From Cryobacterium ruanii (GTDB lineage Bacteria > Actinomycetota > Actinomycetes > Actinomycetales > Microbacteriaceae): a stretch of 42,965 nt of DNA. Numbering within the stretch: position 1 is the stretch's first letter; every line of letters begins with the position of its first letter. This document shows, piece by piece, positions 32,032-39,619 of this stretch. The DNA lies in the NCBI RefSeq assembly GCF_004404055.1, contig NZ_SOHK01000006.1, positions 1 to 42,965 of the forward strand, read 5' to 3'. The position numbers and the translations under genes are program-made. The notes beneath the pieces were generated by a model. It saw only the letters and a list, made by a program, of their open reading frames with translations. It searched no databases and had not been told where the DNA came from.

Positions 32032-32979
32032 TCAGCGGATGTTATAGAGTGCTTTCGCTTCGTCAGGCGTAGCTATAGGACGGCCGACCTCCCGCGCGAT
32101 TTCCTGGGCCTGCTGAAGCAGCTCGAGGTTCGTGGGATTGCGGGCCGGATCATAGAACAGCTCCAGTCCAGTCTTGATGTGGCCCCCAAGCTCGATCGCC
32201 CTGCGGAGGATCGAGGTGTCGTCGAGTGCCCCCTGACCCCAGATGGAGATGTACCACGGGTGCTTGATCTTCGCTTCCTCGATCATCCAGAGGTAGTAGT
32301 ACAAGCTTTCCAAACTTGGCTTCATGCCGTTTGTCCCGATGGGATCCGTGGCGGTGAGGCCGTAGTCTCCGATGAGGTAGAAATCCCACATAGAGCCGGG
32401 TGTGGAAAGCCCGTTGTTGACATAGTGCATGGCGTGGCGAAGATGCCCTGGCTCGTAGACGCCGAACACCATGGGTGTGCCGTGTTCACGCAGCATCTTG
32501 ATTTGGCTGCCAACGCGCTCGTAATTGAATCCGAATTCTGGGCCGACGAGGTAGCCCTCGGCGTCCGTTTCTGTAGCAAAGAGCGTGAGTCCGGTGTCGA
32601 CACAGGCGATCCGAACGTTCGCCTTTTCAATAAGAAGGGGGACGTGCTGGAGCCCGTTCTCGTCGCCCTTAAGGCGGAGGTTGTTACAGGTGGTGGGGTA
32701 CCACGTTATGTCCGGGTGCTTGTGCAGGACCTTGTCCCACGTGCGCATGTAGTCCTTGAACGCGTCTTCGCCCATGAGATCGAAACTGGTGTTGTGGGCG
32801 TGGATCGCGCCGGCTCCCGCCTCCCAACAACGAATCGCGTCCTCCGCAATTTCGTCGTAAGAAATTGGCGTGTTCGGGTTCATTTCTTTCGTGCGGATCC
32901 CATTGATGTGCGACTCAATGATGACCGGGTAATCCCAGTGCGGCTTCATGTCTGCGTATTTGTCGAGGCCAGTGCCCAT
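32032..32979 (-). CDS. BKACE (DUF849) beta-keto acid cleavage enzyme family protein
   Basis: A 315-residue TIM-barrel protein of the BKACE family, which condenses a beta-keto acid with acetyl-CoA to give acetoacetate (or a homologue) and a new CoA ester. It shows SHINGIRTKEMNPNTPISYD, EAGAGAIHAHNTSFD with the zinc-binding His-x-His, TWYPTTCNNLR, and ELGGHIKTGLELFY with the late conserved Gly-His-x-x-x-Gly-x-Glu segment. The actual keto acid cannot be named. The ATG at 32979 follows GAGAAG. It reads opposite to the neighbouring genes and has its own upstream region (32980-33240), in which I see no operator of the TGAAT type. Confidence 0.88.
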   Translation of the reverse strand: MGTGLDKYADMKPHWDYPVIIESHINGIRTKEMNPNTPISYDEIAEDAIRCWEAGAGAIHAHNTSFDLMGEDAFKDYMRTWDKVLHKHPDITWYPTTCNNLRLKGDENGLQHVPLLIEKANVRIACVDTGLTLFATETDAEGYLVGPEFGFNYERVGSQIKMLREHGTPMVFGVYEPGHLRHAMHYVNNGLSTPGSMWDFYLIGDYGLTATDPIGTNGMKPSLESLYYYLWMIEEAKIKHPWYISIWGQGALDDTSILRRAIELGGHIKTGLELFYDPARNPTNLELLQQAQEIAREVGRPIATPDEAKALYNIR

Positions 32980-33249
32980 GGTTCACTTCTCTTTCTCGCA
33001 ATGACTGCATCCGCAGCGATCCAATTATTCGGCGAAACCGGACCACGACATTGGGTCCATGCTCGCAGACTCTAGCGCAGGTTCAAGAGGCCAACGTGAA
33101 ATCAGTACGCCATCTGACCAGCGTCGGACGTTGTGGCAATGCCAACACAGCTCCATGCTTACTAATTGCGATCGGCGTCAACGGCAGAAATTTTAACGAT
33201 GACGGCGGCTGATCGCTGCATGCGAATTTTTCCGAGCCAGCACGATCTG

Positions 33250-33313
33250 TTGACACGCAAACCCGTATGGGATATAAAATGAATATACACTCAGGTACTG
33301 AATATAAAATTCA
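33250..33313 (+). promoter_or_regulatory. Consensus promoter with two TGAAT operators
   Basis: TTGACA (33250-33255), 17 nt and TATAAA (33273-33278) is close to a perfect housekeeping promoter. It is followed at once by two imperfect/perfect palindromes: TGAAT-N4-ACTCA (33280-33293) and TGAAT-N5-ATTCA (33299-33313). A strong promoter covered by tandem operators suggests tight repression in the absence of an inducer. Confidence 0.7.
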
Positions 33314-33347
33314 TTGCCTGCGCGGCACAGAACAAGGAGGTTCTACA

Positions 33348-34583
33348 TTGTCGAATTCGTTCGATGTTCGTCCATACGAGATCCGCATCCCCGACGCAGA
33401 TCTTGACGACATGATGGAGCGGCTGAAACGAACACGATTTCCCCAAGACTTCGGGAACGAAGATTGGCGCTACGGCTACAACACCGAGTACCACCGCACC
33501 CTTATCGACTACTGGATCAACGAGTATGACTGGCGCGCCGTAGAGCGTCAGATGAATAAACTCCCACACTTCAAAGTGGACGTGATGGGCGTTCCTCTCC
33601 ACTTTATTCATGTGCGCGGCAAAGGTACTAACCCCATGCCCCTGCTCCTCCACCACGGTTGGCCTTGGACGTTTTGGGACGTGCGCAAAATCATCGAGCC
33701 TCTGACAGACCCGGTGAAATTTGGCGGCACAGAAGCTGACTCGTTTGACGTGGTTCTCATCTCATTACCCGGTTATGGGTTCTCGTCACCACTGACGGAG
33801 ACGGGCTGGAACTTCTGGAAGACCGCCGATCTGGAAAACGTGCTCATGAAGCAGATTCTCGGGTATGACCGTTACGCAACCGCGGGGGGCGACTGGGGAG
33901 CGCTGATCGCCCAACAGCACGGTCACAAGTATGAAACAGACGTCATCGGGGTGTACACGCACTTTCCCGCTCAGATGTCGCACTATCTCGCAGAACATCC
34001 CGACCAGCCGGACGGGATCACATACGACTCTGCCCTGGGACTGCCGGCGGCGAGCGAGTACTCCGCTGACGAAGACGGGTGGTTTGATCGCGGCAAATTG
34101 TTCGTCGAGAATGAAAGCGGCTACGGGGAACTCCAATTGACGAAGCCACAGACACTCGCGGCGCTCGTCACCGACTCCCCGGCAGCCCAACTGGCTTGGA
34201 TCACCGAGAAGCGTTACTTTTGGGGGCTCGCGGAACGTGGCAGCGGCACCAAAGCATTCGAGAGCGTCTGGCCCAAAAATGATCTGATCACGACCGCCGC
34301 GGTGTACTTTCTCACGGGCACGGGCGGGACGTCCTCCCGCTACTACTGGGAGTGCCGCGGAAATCCCTGGACGCCGAGTCACAAGCGCTTCCCCGTCGTA
34401 GGAGTGCCGACGGCGGTCTCGATTTACCCGGGTGAGATTTACAAGCCTCCGAAAACCTGGACGGAGAAGTATTTCAACCTCAAGCAGTACCGGGTCCACA
34501 GCAGCGGTGGCCACTTTGCTCCTCTGGAGGAACCGGAGATCTACGTCAATGACGTTCGGGATTTCTTTCGAACGCTGCGCTGA
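33348..34583 (+). CDS. Epoxide hydrolase family alpha/beta hydrolase
   Basis: Product of 411 aa with the N-terminal EHN segment (RPYEIRIPDADLDDMMERLK, RTRFPQDF) and an alpha/beta hydrolase fold. The oxyanion-hole motif is LLLHHGWPWTFWDV, the nucleophile elbow AGGDWGALIAQQ (Asp), and the late His lies in SSGGHFAPLEEPE. These hydrolases usually open epoxides to diols, so it could create a diol or polyol used by the pathway. The start is TTG at 33348 because a perfect AAGGAGG lies 7 nt upstream and the operators would otherwise be coding. It stands alone behind a strong regulated promoter, with a second promoter before the next gene. Confidence 0.88.
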   Translation: MSNSFDVRPYEIRIPDADLDDMMERLKRTRFPQDFGNEDWRYGYNTEYHRTLIDYWINEYDWRAVERQMNKLPHFKVDVMGVPLHFIHVRGKGTNPMPLLLHHGWPWTFWDVRKIIEPLTDPVKFGGTEADSFDVVLISLPGYGFSSPLTETGWNFWKTADLENVLMKQILGYDRYATAGGDWGALIAQQHGHKYETDVIGVYTHFPAQMSHYLAEHPDQPDGITYDSALGLPAASEYSADEDGWFDRGKLFVENESGYGELQLTKPQTLAALVTDSPAAQLAWITEKRYFWGLAERGSGTKAFESVWPKNDLITTAAVYFLTGTGGTSSRYYWECRGNPWTPSHKRFPVVGVPTAVSIYPGEIYKPPKTWTEKYFNLKQYRVHSSGGHFAPLEEPEIYVNDVRDFFRTLR

Positions 34584-34648
34584 AGGACAGCCCTTCGGTG
34601 CCGAATCGTAACGAATCGGTCACGAGTGAGCTATCCGGCAAAATCCTC

Positions 34649-34704
34649 TTGCGGGCGTACATACAATGCCCCTATCCTCACAATGAATCAAAAATGATTC
34701 ATTG
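34649..34704 (+). promoter_or_regulatory. Promoter and long palindromic operator of the second transporter operon
   Basis: TTGCGG (34649-34654), an 18-nt spacer and TATCCT (34673-34678) form the promoter. Next to the -10 box, the arms CAATGAATCA (34681-34690) and TGATTCATTG (34695-34704) are a perfect 10-bp inverted repeat around AAAA. It is the best-preserved member of the TGAAT operator group in this locus. Confidence 0.7.
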
Positions 34705-34759
34705 AATAAAAATGCAACCGACCTAAGTTCAAGCCTTACCCACCATCAAGGAGTCAAAG

Positions 34760-35914
34760 ATGTCTCTCAAGAAAAAACGTGGAGCGCTCCGCCTCGCCGC
34801 ATTCGCGGCTGTTGCTGCGCTCGCGCTCGCCGGCTGCACGTCGACCGCGGGTGGAACCGCCACGGGTTCCTCTGGGCCGATTGCAAAGGAGGACCTCGTC
34901 CTCGTTGCATCCGTCATCAACACCACCAATCCCTACTTCATTGCCAACATTGAGGGGGCTAAGGCTCTCTCGAAAAAACTTGACATTCCGCTCGAGATCA
35001 TCGACTCGCAGGGTTCGTCGCAGACTGAAATCTCAAAGATTCAGGCGATTTTGGCCCAGGGCAAGAAGGTCGTAATGTTCGTCAACACGGTAGCCAGCTC
35101 GGACACCCCGACGATCGTAGACGCTGTGAAGCGTGCCGGTGGCTACGTATCGATCTGGTGGAACAAGCCCGACAACTTCGAACCCTGGGACTCGGGCGAC
35201 AACTTCGTGGCCTTCCAGAAGCACCCCGGCGTGGACTCCGGCCGTTGCAACGCAAAAGCGATCGGTGACGCCCTCGGCGGCAAGGGCAACGTCATCATGT
35301 TCCCCGGCGTGCAGGACAGCACGACCAGCCAGACGCGTGTCGCCGGCTTTGAAGCGGAAATGCGTGAAAACTACCCCGGGATCAAGATTCTCGAGAACCA
35401 GCCTTCGAACTGGGACCCGCAGCTCGCCAACCAGAATGCGAAAGATCTGATCGCCAAGTACGGAGATCAGATCAATGGCGTCTGGAGCGCCGATGACGGT
35501 ATGCAGCTCGGCGCGATCCAGGCCTTCGACGACGCCGGCCTGCTCGACAAGGTGAAGTTCGCCTCTGACGGACTGTACCCCGACACGGTGGCCCTGATGG
35601 AGAAGGGCTATGGCAACAACGCCATCGTCGGCGAAACCTTCCACCGCGGCTACATGGCCTCCGCTATCGGTCTGTATACGGCCTACCTGGCGGCGACTGG
35701 AGAAATCGTTCCGTCTGAACTGCCCAAGGACAAGCGCACGAGTTTTTTCGACATCAAGTGTGTAACGCCCGACACCCTGGGCGACTACCTGAAGTACGAC
35801 ACTCCCACGGCGGCAGCTGATTTCGTCGACCAGCTCGTCGAGAAGGGTCCGTGGGACACCGAGCCGGCGACCCTCATTGGCGGCGGTGGGCCCGAGGTCC
35901 TGCCCAAGCCGTAG
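34760..35914 (+). CDS. Sugar ABC transporter substrate-binding lipoprotein
   Basis: A 384-residue binding protein with a lipoprotein signal ending LALAGC (Cys26). The type 1 periplasmic-binding fold is seen in LVLVASVINTTNPYFIANIE, KVVMFVNTVASSDTPTIVDA, NVIMFPGVQDSTTSQTRVAG and NGVWSADDGMQLGAIQAFDD. It differs clearly from the first binding protein, so it probably has another ligand. ATG 34760 follows AAGGAG. It heads an operon with two permeases, an ATPase and a peptidase. Confidence 0.92.
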   Translation: MSLKKKRGALRLAAFAAVAALALAGCTSTAGGTATGSSGPIAKEDLVLVASVINTTNPYFIANIEGAKALSKKLDIPLEIIDSQGSSQTEISKIQAILAQGKKVVMFVNTVASSDTPTIVDAVKRAGGYVSIWWNKPDNFEPWDSGDNFVAFQKHPGVDSGRCNAKAIGDALGGKGNVIMFPGVQDSTTSQTRVAGFEAEMRENYPGIKILENQPSNWDPQLANQNAKDLIAKYGDQINGVWSADDGMQLGAIQAFDDAGLLDKVKFASDGLYPDTVALMEKGYGNNAIVGETFHRGYMASAIGLYTAYLAATGEIVPSELPKDKRTSFFDIKCVTPDTLGDYLKYDTPTAAADFVDQLVEKGPWDTEPATLIGGGGPEVLPKP

Positions 35915-35925
35915 CATTACGGCCA

Positions 35926-35970
35926 GCCTGTTCCCGGCCCTCGTCTAATCGATGAGGGCCGGGAACAGGC
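35926..35970 (+). promoter_or_regulatory. Perfect 17-bp intercistronic stem-loop
   Basis: GCCTGTTCCCGGCCCTC (35926-35942) and GAGGGCCGGGAACAGGC (35954-35970) are exact reverse complements with an 11-nt loop. It lies between the binding-protein stop and the permease start, with no T run after it. It should act as a very stable 3' barrier that keeps the binding-protein mRNA abundant, or as partial terminator. Confidence 0.8.
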
Positions 35971-36011
35971 GCATCACCACTATGCGATCGGTTTCTGCGA
36001 GGAGAATTCTC

Positions 36012-37061
36012 ATGGTTGACAAAGTTTTATCGGAACAGGGCGCGGGCAGCATAAGCACCACCGCGATCAGGATCCGCGAATCCGGCATCGAGCGCCGCGC
36101 TCGGTTCCGCGGTCTCGCCGAGCCACTGAGCCTACTCGTGGCGCTGGCCGTCCTTATCGGTGTGTTTTCCTTGTTCAACGAACGTTTTCTGACTGCCTCT
36201 AACTTTCAGAATGTACTGACCCAGTCCGCCATCCCGTTGATCGTAGCCGTGGGAGCGACCCTGGTCATCCTTCTTGGATCCATCGACTTGTCCGTCGAGG
36301 GAGTCATGGGGGCAACCGGAATGACTTGGATCTTGCTCAGTGCCAACTCGCGCGGAGGAGGGGACCTTGGGCCATGGGCCTGGGTTATCGCGCTCGGCGT
36401 GGCACTCGTGCTCGGTGTGGCCAGCGGCCTCATCTTCACGGCACTGAAGGTTCCCTCATTCATCGTCACTCTGGGAATGTGGTACGTCGGACTCGGAATC
36501 GCAACCATGCTCTACGGGACCGACCTTCTCCCTCGTCTCGAGGATGAGGGACTGAAGGGCTGGACCTCGCGAATTAGTTTCGGGCTGCCAAACTCTTTCT
36601 GGGTGGCGCTGCTCGTCATCGGTCTCGGCATGTTCGTTCTACGCAGCACCCGGATCGGCCGGGTGACTCTCGCCATTGGAAACAGCGAGACCATCGTGCG
36701 CTCGGCGGGCCTTCCCGCTTTCCGCGTAAAGGTCGCCGTCTTCGCCATCGCCGCTCTTTTGAGCGGTCTCGGCGGCATCCTGGCCACTGTTCAACTCGAC
36801 ATCGGGTCACCCACCGTCGGCTCCGGTGTGCTCTTCATCGTCATCCCTGCTGTTGTCATCGGAGGGACGCACCTCGGCGGCGGAAAAGGGGGGATCCTGC
36901 GCACGGTACTGGGCGTATTCCTGCTCACGATCCTCAATAACGGCTTGATACTCTCCGGCGTTGAGTCGAGTTATCAGTCGGCTGTTACCGGCGCGATCCT
37001 GGTCGCCGCCATCGTGTTCGCCGCGTGGTCGCAGCGCGACAGATTGCAGGTGGCAAAGTGA
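36012..37061 (+). CDS. Sugar ABC transporter permease (RbsC-like), first of two
   Basis: A 349-residue membrane protein of the ribose-type permease family with a cytoplasmic N-terminal stretch of about 40 residues and many hydrophobic helices. It has the early motif VILLGSIDLSVEGVMGATGM and the late motif VVIGGTHLGGGKGGILRTVL. ATG 36012 follows GAGGAG; an upstream in-frame ATG at 35952 lies inside the hairpin region and is unlikely. The stop overlaps the GTG of the ATPase gene. It probably pairs with the second permease as a heterodimer. Confidence 0.9.
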   Translation: MVDKVLSEQGAGSISTTAIRIRESGIERRARFRGLAEPLSLLVALAVLIGVFSLFNERFLTASNFQNVLTQSAIPLIVAVGATLVILLGSIDLSVEGVMGATGMTWILLSANSRGGGDLGPWAWVIALGVALVLGVASGLIFTALKVPSFIVTLGMWYVGLGIATMLYGTDLLPRLEDEGLKGWTSRISFGLPNSFWVALLVIGLGMFVLRSTRIGRVTLAIGNSETIVRSAGLPAFRVKVAVFAIAALLSGLGGILATVQLDIGSPTVGSGVLFIVIPAVVIGGTHLGGGKGGILRTVLGVFLLTILNNGLILSGVESSYQSAVTGAILVAAIVFAAWSQRDRLQVAK

Positions 37062-38593
37062 ACGACGTAACTACAACTCCCGCAGTGCTTCGCCTCGACA
37101 GCGTCTCCAAAAGCTTCGGATCGAATCGTGCCGTTCGCGGAGTGTCGCTTAACATTCATTCGGGTGAAGTCATCGGCCTGATTGGAGAGAATGGCGCGGG
37201 CAAGTCCACGCTGCTCAAGATCCTCTCTGGCAACTATCGCCACGACGAAGGAACAATCGCGGTAAACGGGCAGACAATCCAGTTTCGCGGACCAGCCGAT
37301 GCCCTGCGCGCGGGGATCGGGGTCGTTCACCAGGAGCAATCACTGTTCACGAACCTCACCGTTGCCGAAAACATCGAGGTCAACACCCCAATGGGCCGCG
37401 GCGGCGTCAATCGGCTAGGGCTGTACAACTGGCGACGCCTGTATGCCGACGCAGCCAAGGCCCTCGACCTCATCGGATCGCACTTGAATCCGAAGACGCG
37501 GGTCAGCGACCTATCGTTCGTCGACCGCCAGATGGTCGAGATTGCACGGGCGATCCGGGTTAGTGCTGCCAGCCACACGACGCCTCTCGTGATCCTCGAT
37601 GAACCGACCGCGATCCTGGAGAGGACCGAGACCGCGATCCTGGAGAGGGAAATTTCTAAGCTTCGCGACATCGGCTCGGTAATCTTTGTCTCGCACCGAC
37701 TCGACGAGGTCATGCGCATCTGCGACCGCGTGGTCGTCATGCGCGATGGTGAATTGATCGCCGATCGTCGAGTAGATGACGTGACCGAAGAGGAACTCTT
37801 CCGCCTCATGGTTGGGAGGGAGACCCACGCTGCCGTTCGAAACCGGCGCAGTATTGAGCCGACGAGCAGTCCGGTCATCTCGATCCACGACCTCACCCGG
37901 GCCGGCTCCTATGCGGATGTGTCGATCAATGCCTACCCCGGCCGAATCCTGGCCATTCTGGGTACCAGCGGCTCCGGCCGCGAGTCCGTGGCTCGAGCGA
38001 TATTCGGGGCCGAAGGCTTTGACTCCGGATCGGTCTCGATCGCGGGCTATTCCGGACGCCAGTTGTCCATCAAGCATGCCGTCGACCTTGGAGTCGGCTA
38101 CGTCCCCGCGGAGCGCAAGACTGAGGGAATGGTGGGGGGAATGCCAGCGGATGAAAACATTACGCTCACACATCCCGGCTCCGCGGCACTCGGGCCGTTC
38201 GAACTTCCCCGACGCAGGCTGTCTCTGGCACGGATGTGGTTTGAGAAGTTGGACATTCGGCCAAGGGAACCAGAGCATATGCTGCAAGACTTTTCTGGCG
38301 GCAATCAGCAGAAGGTTGTGCTCGCCAAGTGGTTGAACTCTTCGAATTTGAAGGCGCTCGTGCTAGACCACCCGCTCCGAGGCCTCGACCCGGGCGCGGC
38401 CGAAACAGTCAATGCGCAGATCCGGTCGGTGTGCGATGACGGCACCGCGATCATCCTCATACCCGACACGATCGATGAGGCGTTGGATATCGCCGACGAC
38501 ATCGTAGTGATGCGAGACGGTCGGATCTCAGGGGTCTTCGACCTCGGCCACGATAATCCCGCGACTCTGGACCTTCTCGAAAGGATGCTCTGA
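37058..38593 (+). CDS. Sugar ABC transporter ATP-binding protein with degenerate second NBD
   Basis: RbsA-like protein of 511 aa starting with GTG at 37058, overlapping the permease stop. NBD1 is normal: Walker A GENGAGKST (43-51), signature LSFVDRQMVEIARAI, Walker B LVILDEPTAIL and VSHRLDE. NBD2 is altered: Walker A reads GTSGSGRES (302-310), and the Walker B catalytic glutamate is histidine in ALVLDHPLRGLDPG (His438), though the signature FSGGNQQKVVLAKWL is intact. NBD2 probably binds but hardly hydrolyses ATP. The first transporter's ATPase keeps DEP at this position. It belongs to the operon 34760-41116. Confidence 0.9.
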   Translation: MNDVTTTPAVLRLDSVSKSFGSNRAVRGVSLNIHSGEVIGLIGENGAGKSTLLKILSGNYRHDEGTIAVNGQTIQFRGPADALRAGIGVVHQEQSLFTNLTVAENIEVNTPMGRGGVNRLGLYNWRRLYADAAKALDLIGSHLNPKTRVSDLSFVDRQMVEIARAIRVSAASHTTPLVILDEPTAILERTETAILEREISKLRDIGSVIFVSHRLDEVMRICDRVVVMRDGELIADRRVDDVTEEELFRLMVGRETHAAVRNRRSIEPTSSPVISIHDLTRAGSYADVSINAYPGRILAILGTSGSGRESVARAIFGAEGFDSGSVSIAGYSGRQLSIKHAVDLGVGYVPAERKTEGMVGGMPADENITLTHPGSAALGPFELPRRRLSLARMWFEKLDIRPREPEHMLQDFSGGNQQKVVLAKWLNSSNLKALVLDHPLRGLDPGAAETVNAQIRSVCDDGTAIILIPDTIDEALDIADDIVVMRDGRISGVFDLGHDNPATLDLLERML

Positions 38594-39600
38594 TGTCCAA
38601 GATTGACAACGAGACAACAAAGATTGCCGTCCCCGCCCGCGGTAAATTGCAGTCCGTGAAGCGCATCGGAGGTTGGCATGCGATTGGCCCGATCGTCATC
38701 TTCCTCGTAATACTCGTTGTCGTTGCGATCCTCACGCCAGCTTTCATCGGGGGAGGAGGATTAGCGATAATTGCATCGTCGTCGGCTCCTATTCTTCTTC
38801 TGGCCCTCGGGCAGGCAATGGTGCTCAATGTCGGGTCCATCGATCTGTCGAATGCCGCGATTGGTCTGTTGGGTGCAATCCTGCTTGCGCTCACGCTCGG
38901 GCCTGTAGCGGGTCTGTCGCCGCTGATCGTTCTCCTTGCCACCACGGCTTTTGGAGCTGTGAACGGTTTGATCCTCGCCTACGCGCAGGTACCGTCCTTC
39001 GCGTTGACACTCGGCACCCTGGGAATTTTCCAAGCTGTGGCGCTCGTGGCCAGCGGCCGCACGACCGTCTACGTCTCCAGTAACGGGGAGGGCGTTCACG
39101 CCTTGTACGAAAGCGGAATCGCGAATGTGCCGATGACGTTTTGGATGGGCGTCCTCCTTGCGGTCGCTCTCTGGGTACTTCTGCGCTACACCCGCATAGG
39201 TCGCGGGATGACGGCCATCGGGAAGAACGAGTCTGCGGCGATCTTCTCCGCGGTCCGAACGCGCTCGCTCAAGGTATTGGCCTTCGCTCTCTCGGGATTC
39301 GCCGCCGGACTCGCCGGCATCGCGATTATCGCGCAGGCGGGGTCCGCGTCGCCCACCGGCCTCGGCAGCGACTTGCTGCTTCCCGCCATCGCCGCGGCCC
39401 TGATCGGAGGAACGTCAATCTCCGGGGGTGTAGTCAATCCGCTCACGGTAATCTTCGGGGCGCTGACGGTTGCCCTCGTTCCTATCGCGACGACCGCAGT
39501 CGGCATCGAGGCTCAAGCGCAGAGTTTGGTCTACGGTGCGGTCATTATCGGGGTAGTTGCCCTCACAATGTCGCGGAACAAAACAAGCATTGTCAAGTAA
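38593..39600 (+). CDS. Sugar ABC transporter permease (RbsC-like), second of two
   Basis: A 335-residue integral membrane protein with the motif MVLNVGSIDLSNAAIGLLGA, where the usual Leu-Ser-Val-Gly is Leu-Ser-Asn-Ala, and the late motif ALIGGTSISGGVVNPLTVIF. The sequence is distinct from the permease at 36012, consistent with a heterodimeric channel. Its ATG shares a base with the ATPase stop (TGATG). The C-terminal tail is short and basic. Confidence 0.9.
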   Translation: MSKIDNETTKIAVPARGKLQSVKRIGGWHAIGPIVIFLVILVVVAILTPAFIGGGGLAIIASSSAPILLLALGQAMVLNVGSIDLSNAAIGLLGAILLALTLGPVAGLSPLIVLLATTAFGAVNGLILAYAQVPSFALTLGTLGIFQAVALVASGRTTVYVSSNGEGVHALYESGIANVPMTFWMGVLLAVALWVLLRYTRIGRGMTAIGKNESAAIFSAVRTRSLKVLAFALSGFAAGLAGIAIIAQAGSASPTGLGSDLLLPAIAAALIGGTSISGGVVNPLTVIFGALTVALVPIATTAVGIEAQAQSLVYGAVIIGVVALTMSRNKTSIVK

Positions 39601-39619
39601 CAAACGAGAGGGATCACAC

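Noticed and set aside
37606..37653. Nearly duplicated 19-24 bp block in the second ABC ATPase gene
   Set aside because: The encoded segment aligns with the normal length of ribose-type ATPases after the Walker B motif, so it is not an insertion; the repeat is probably codon coincidence.
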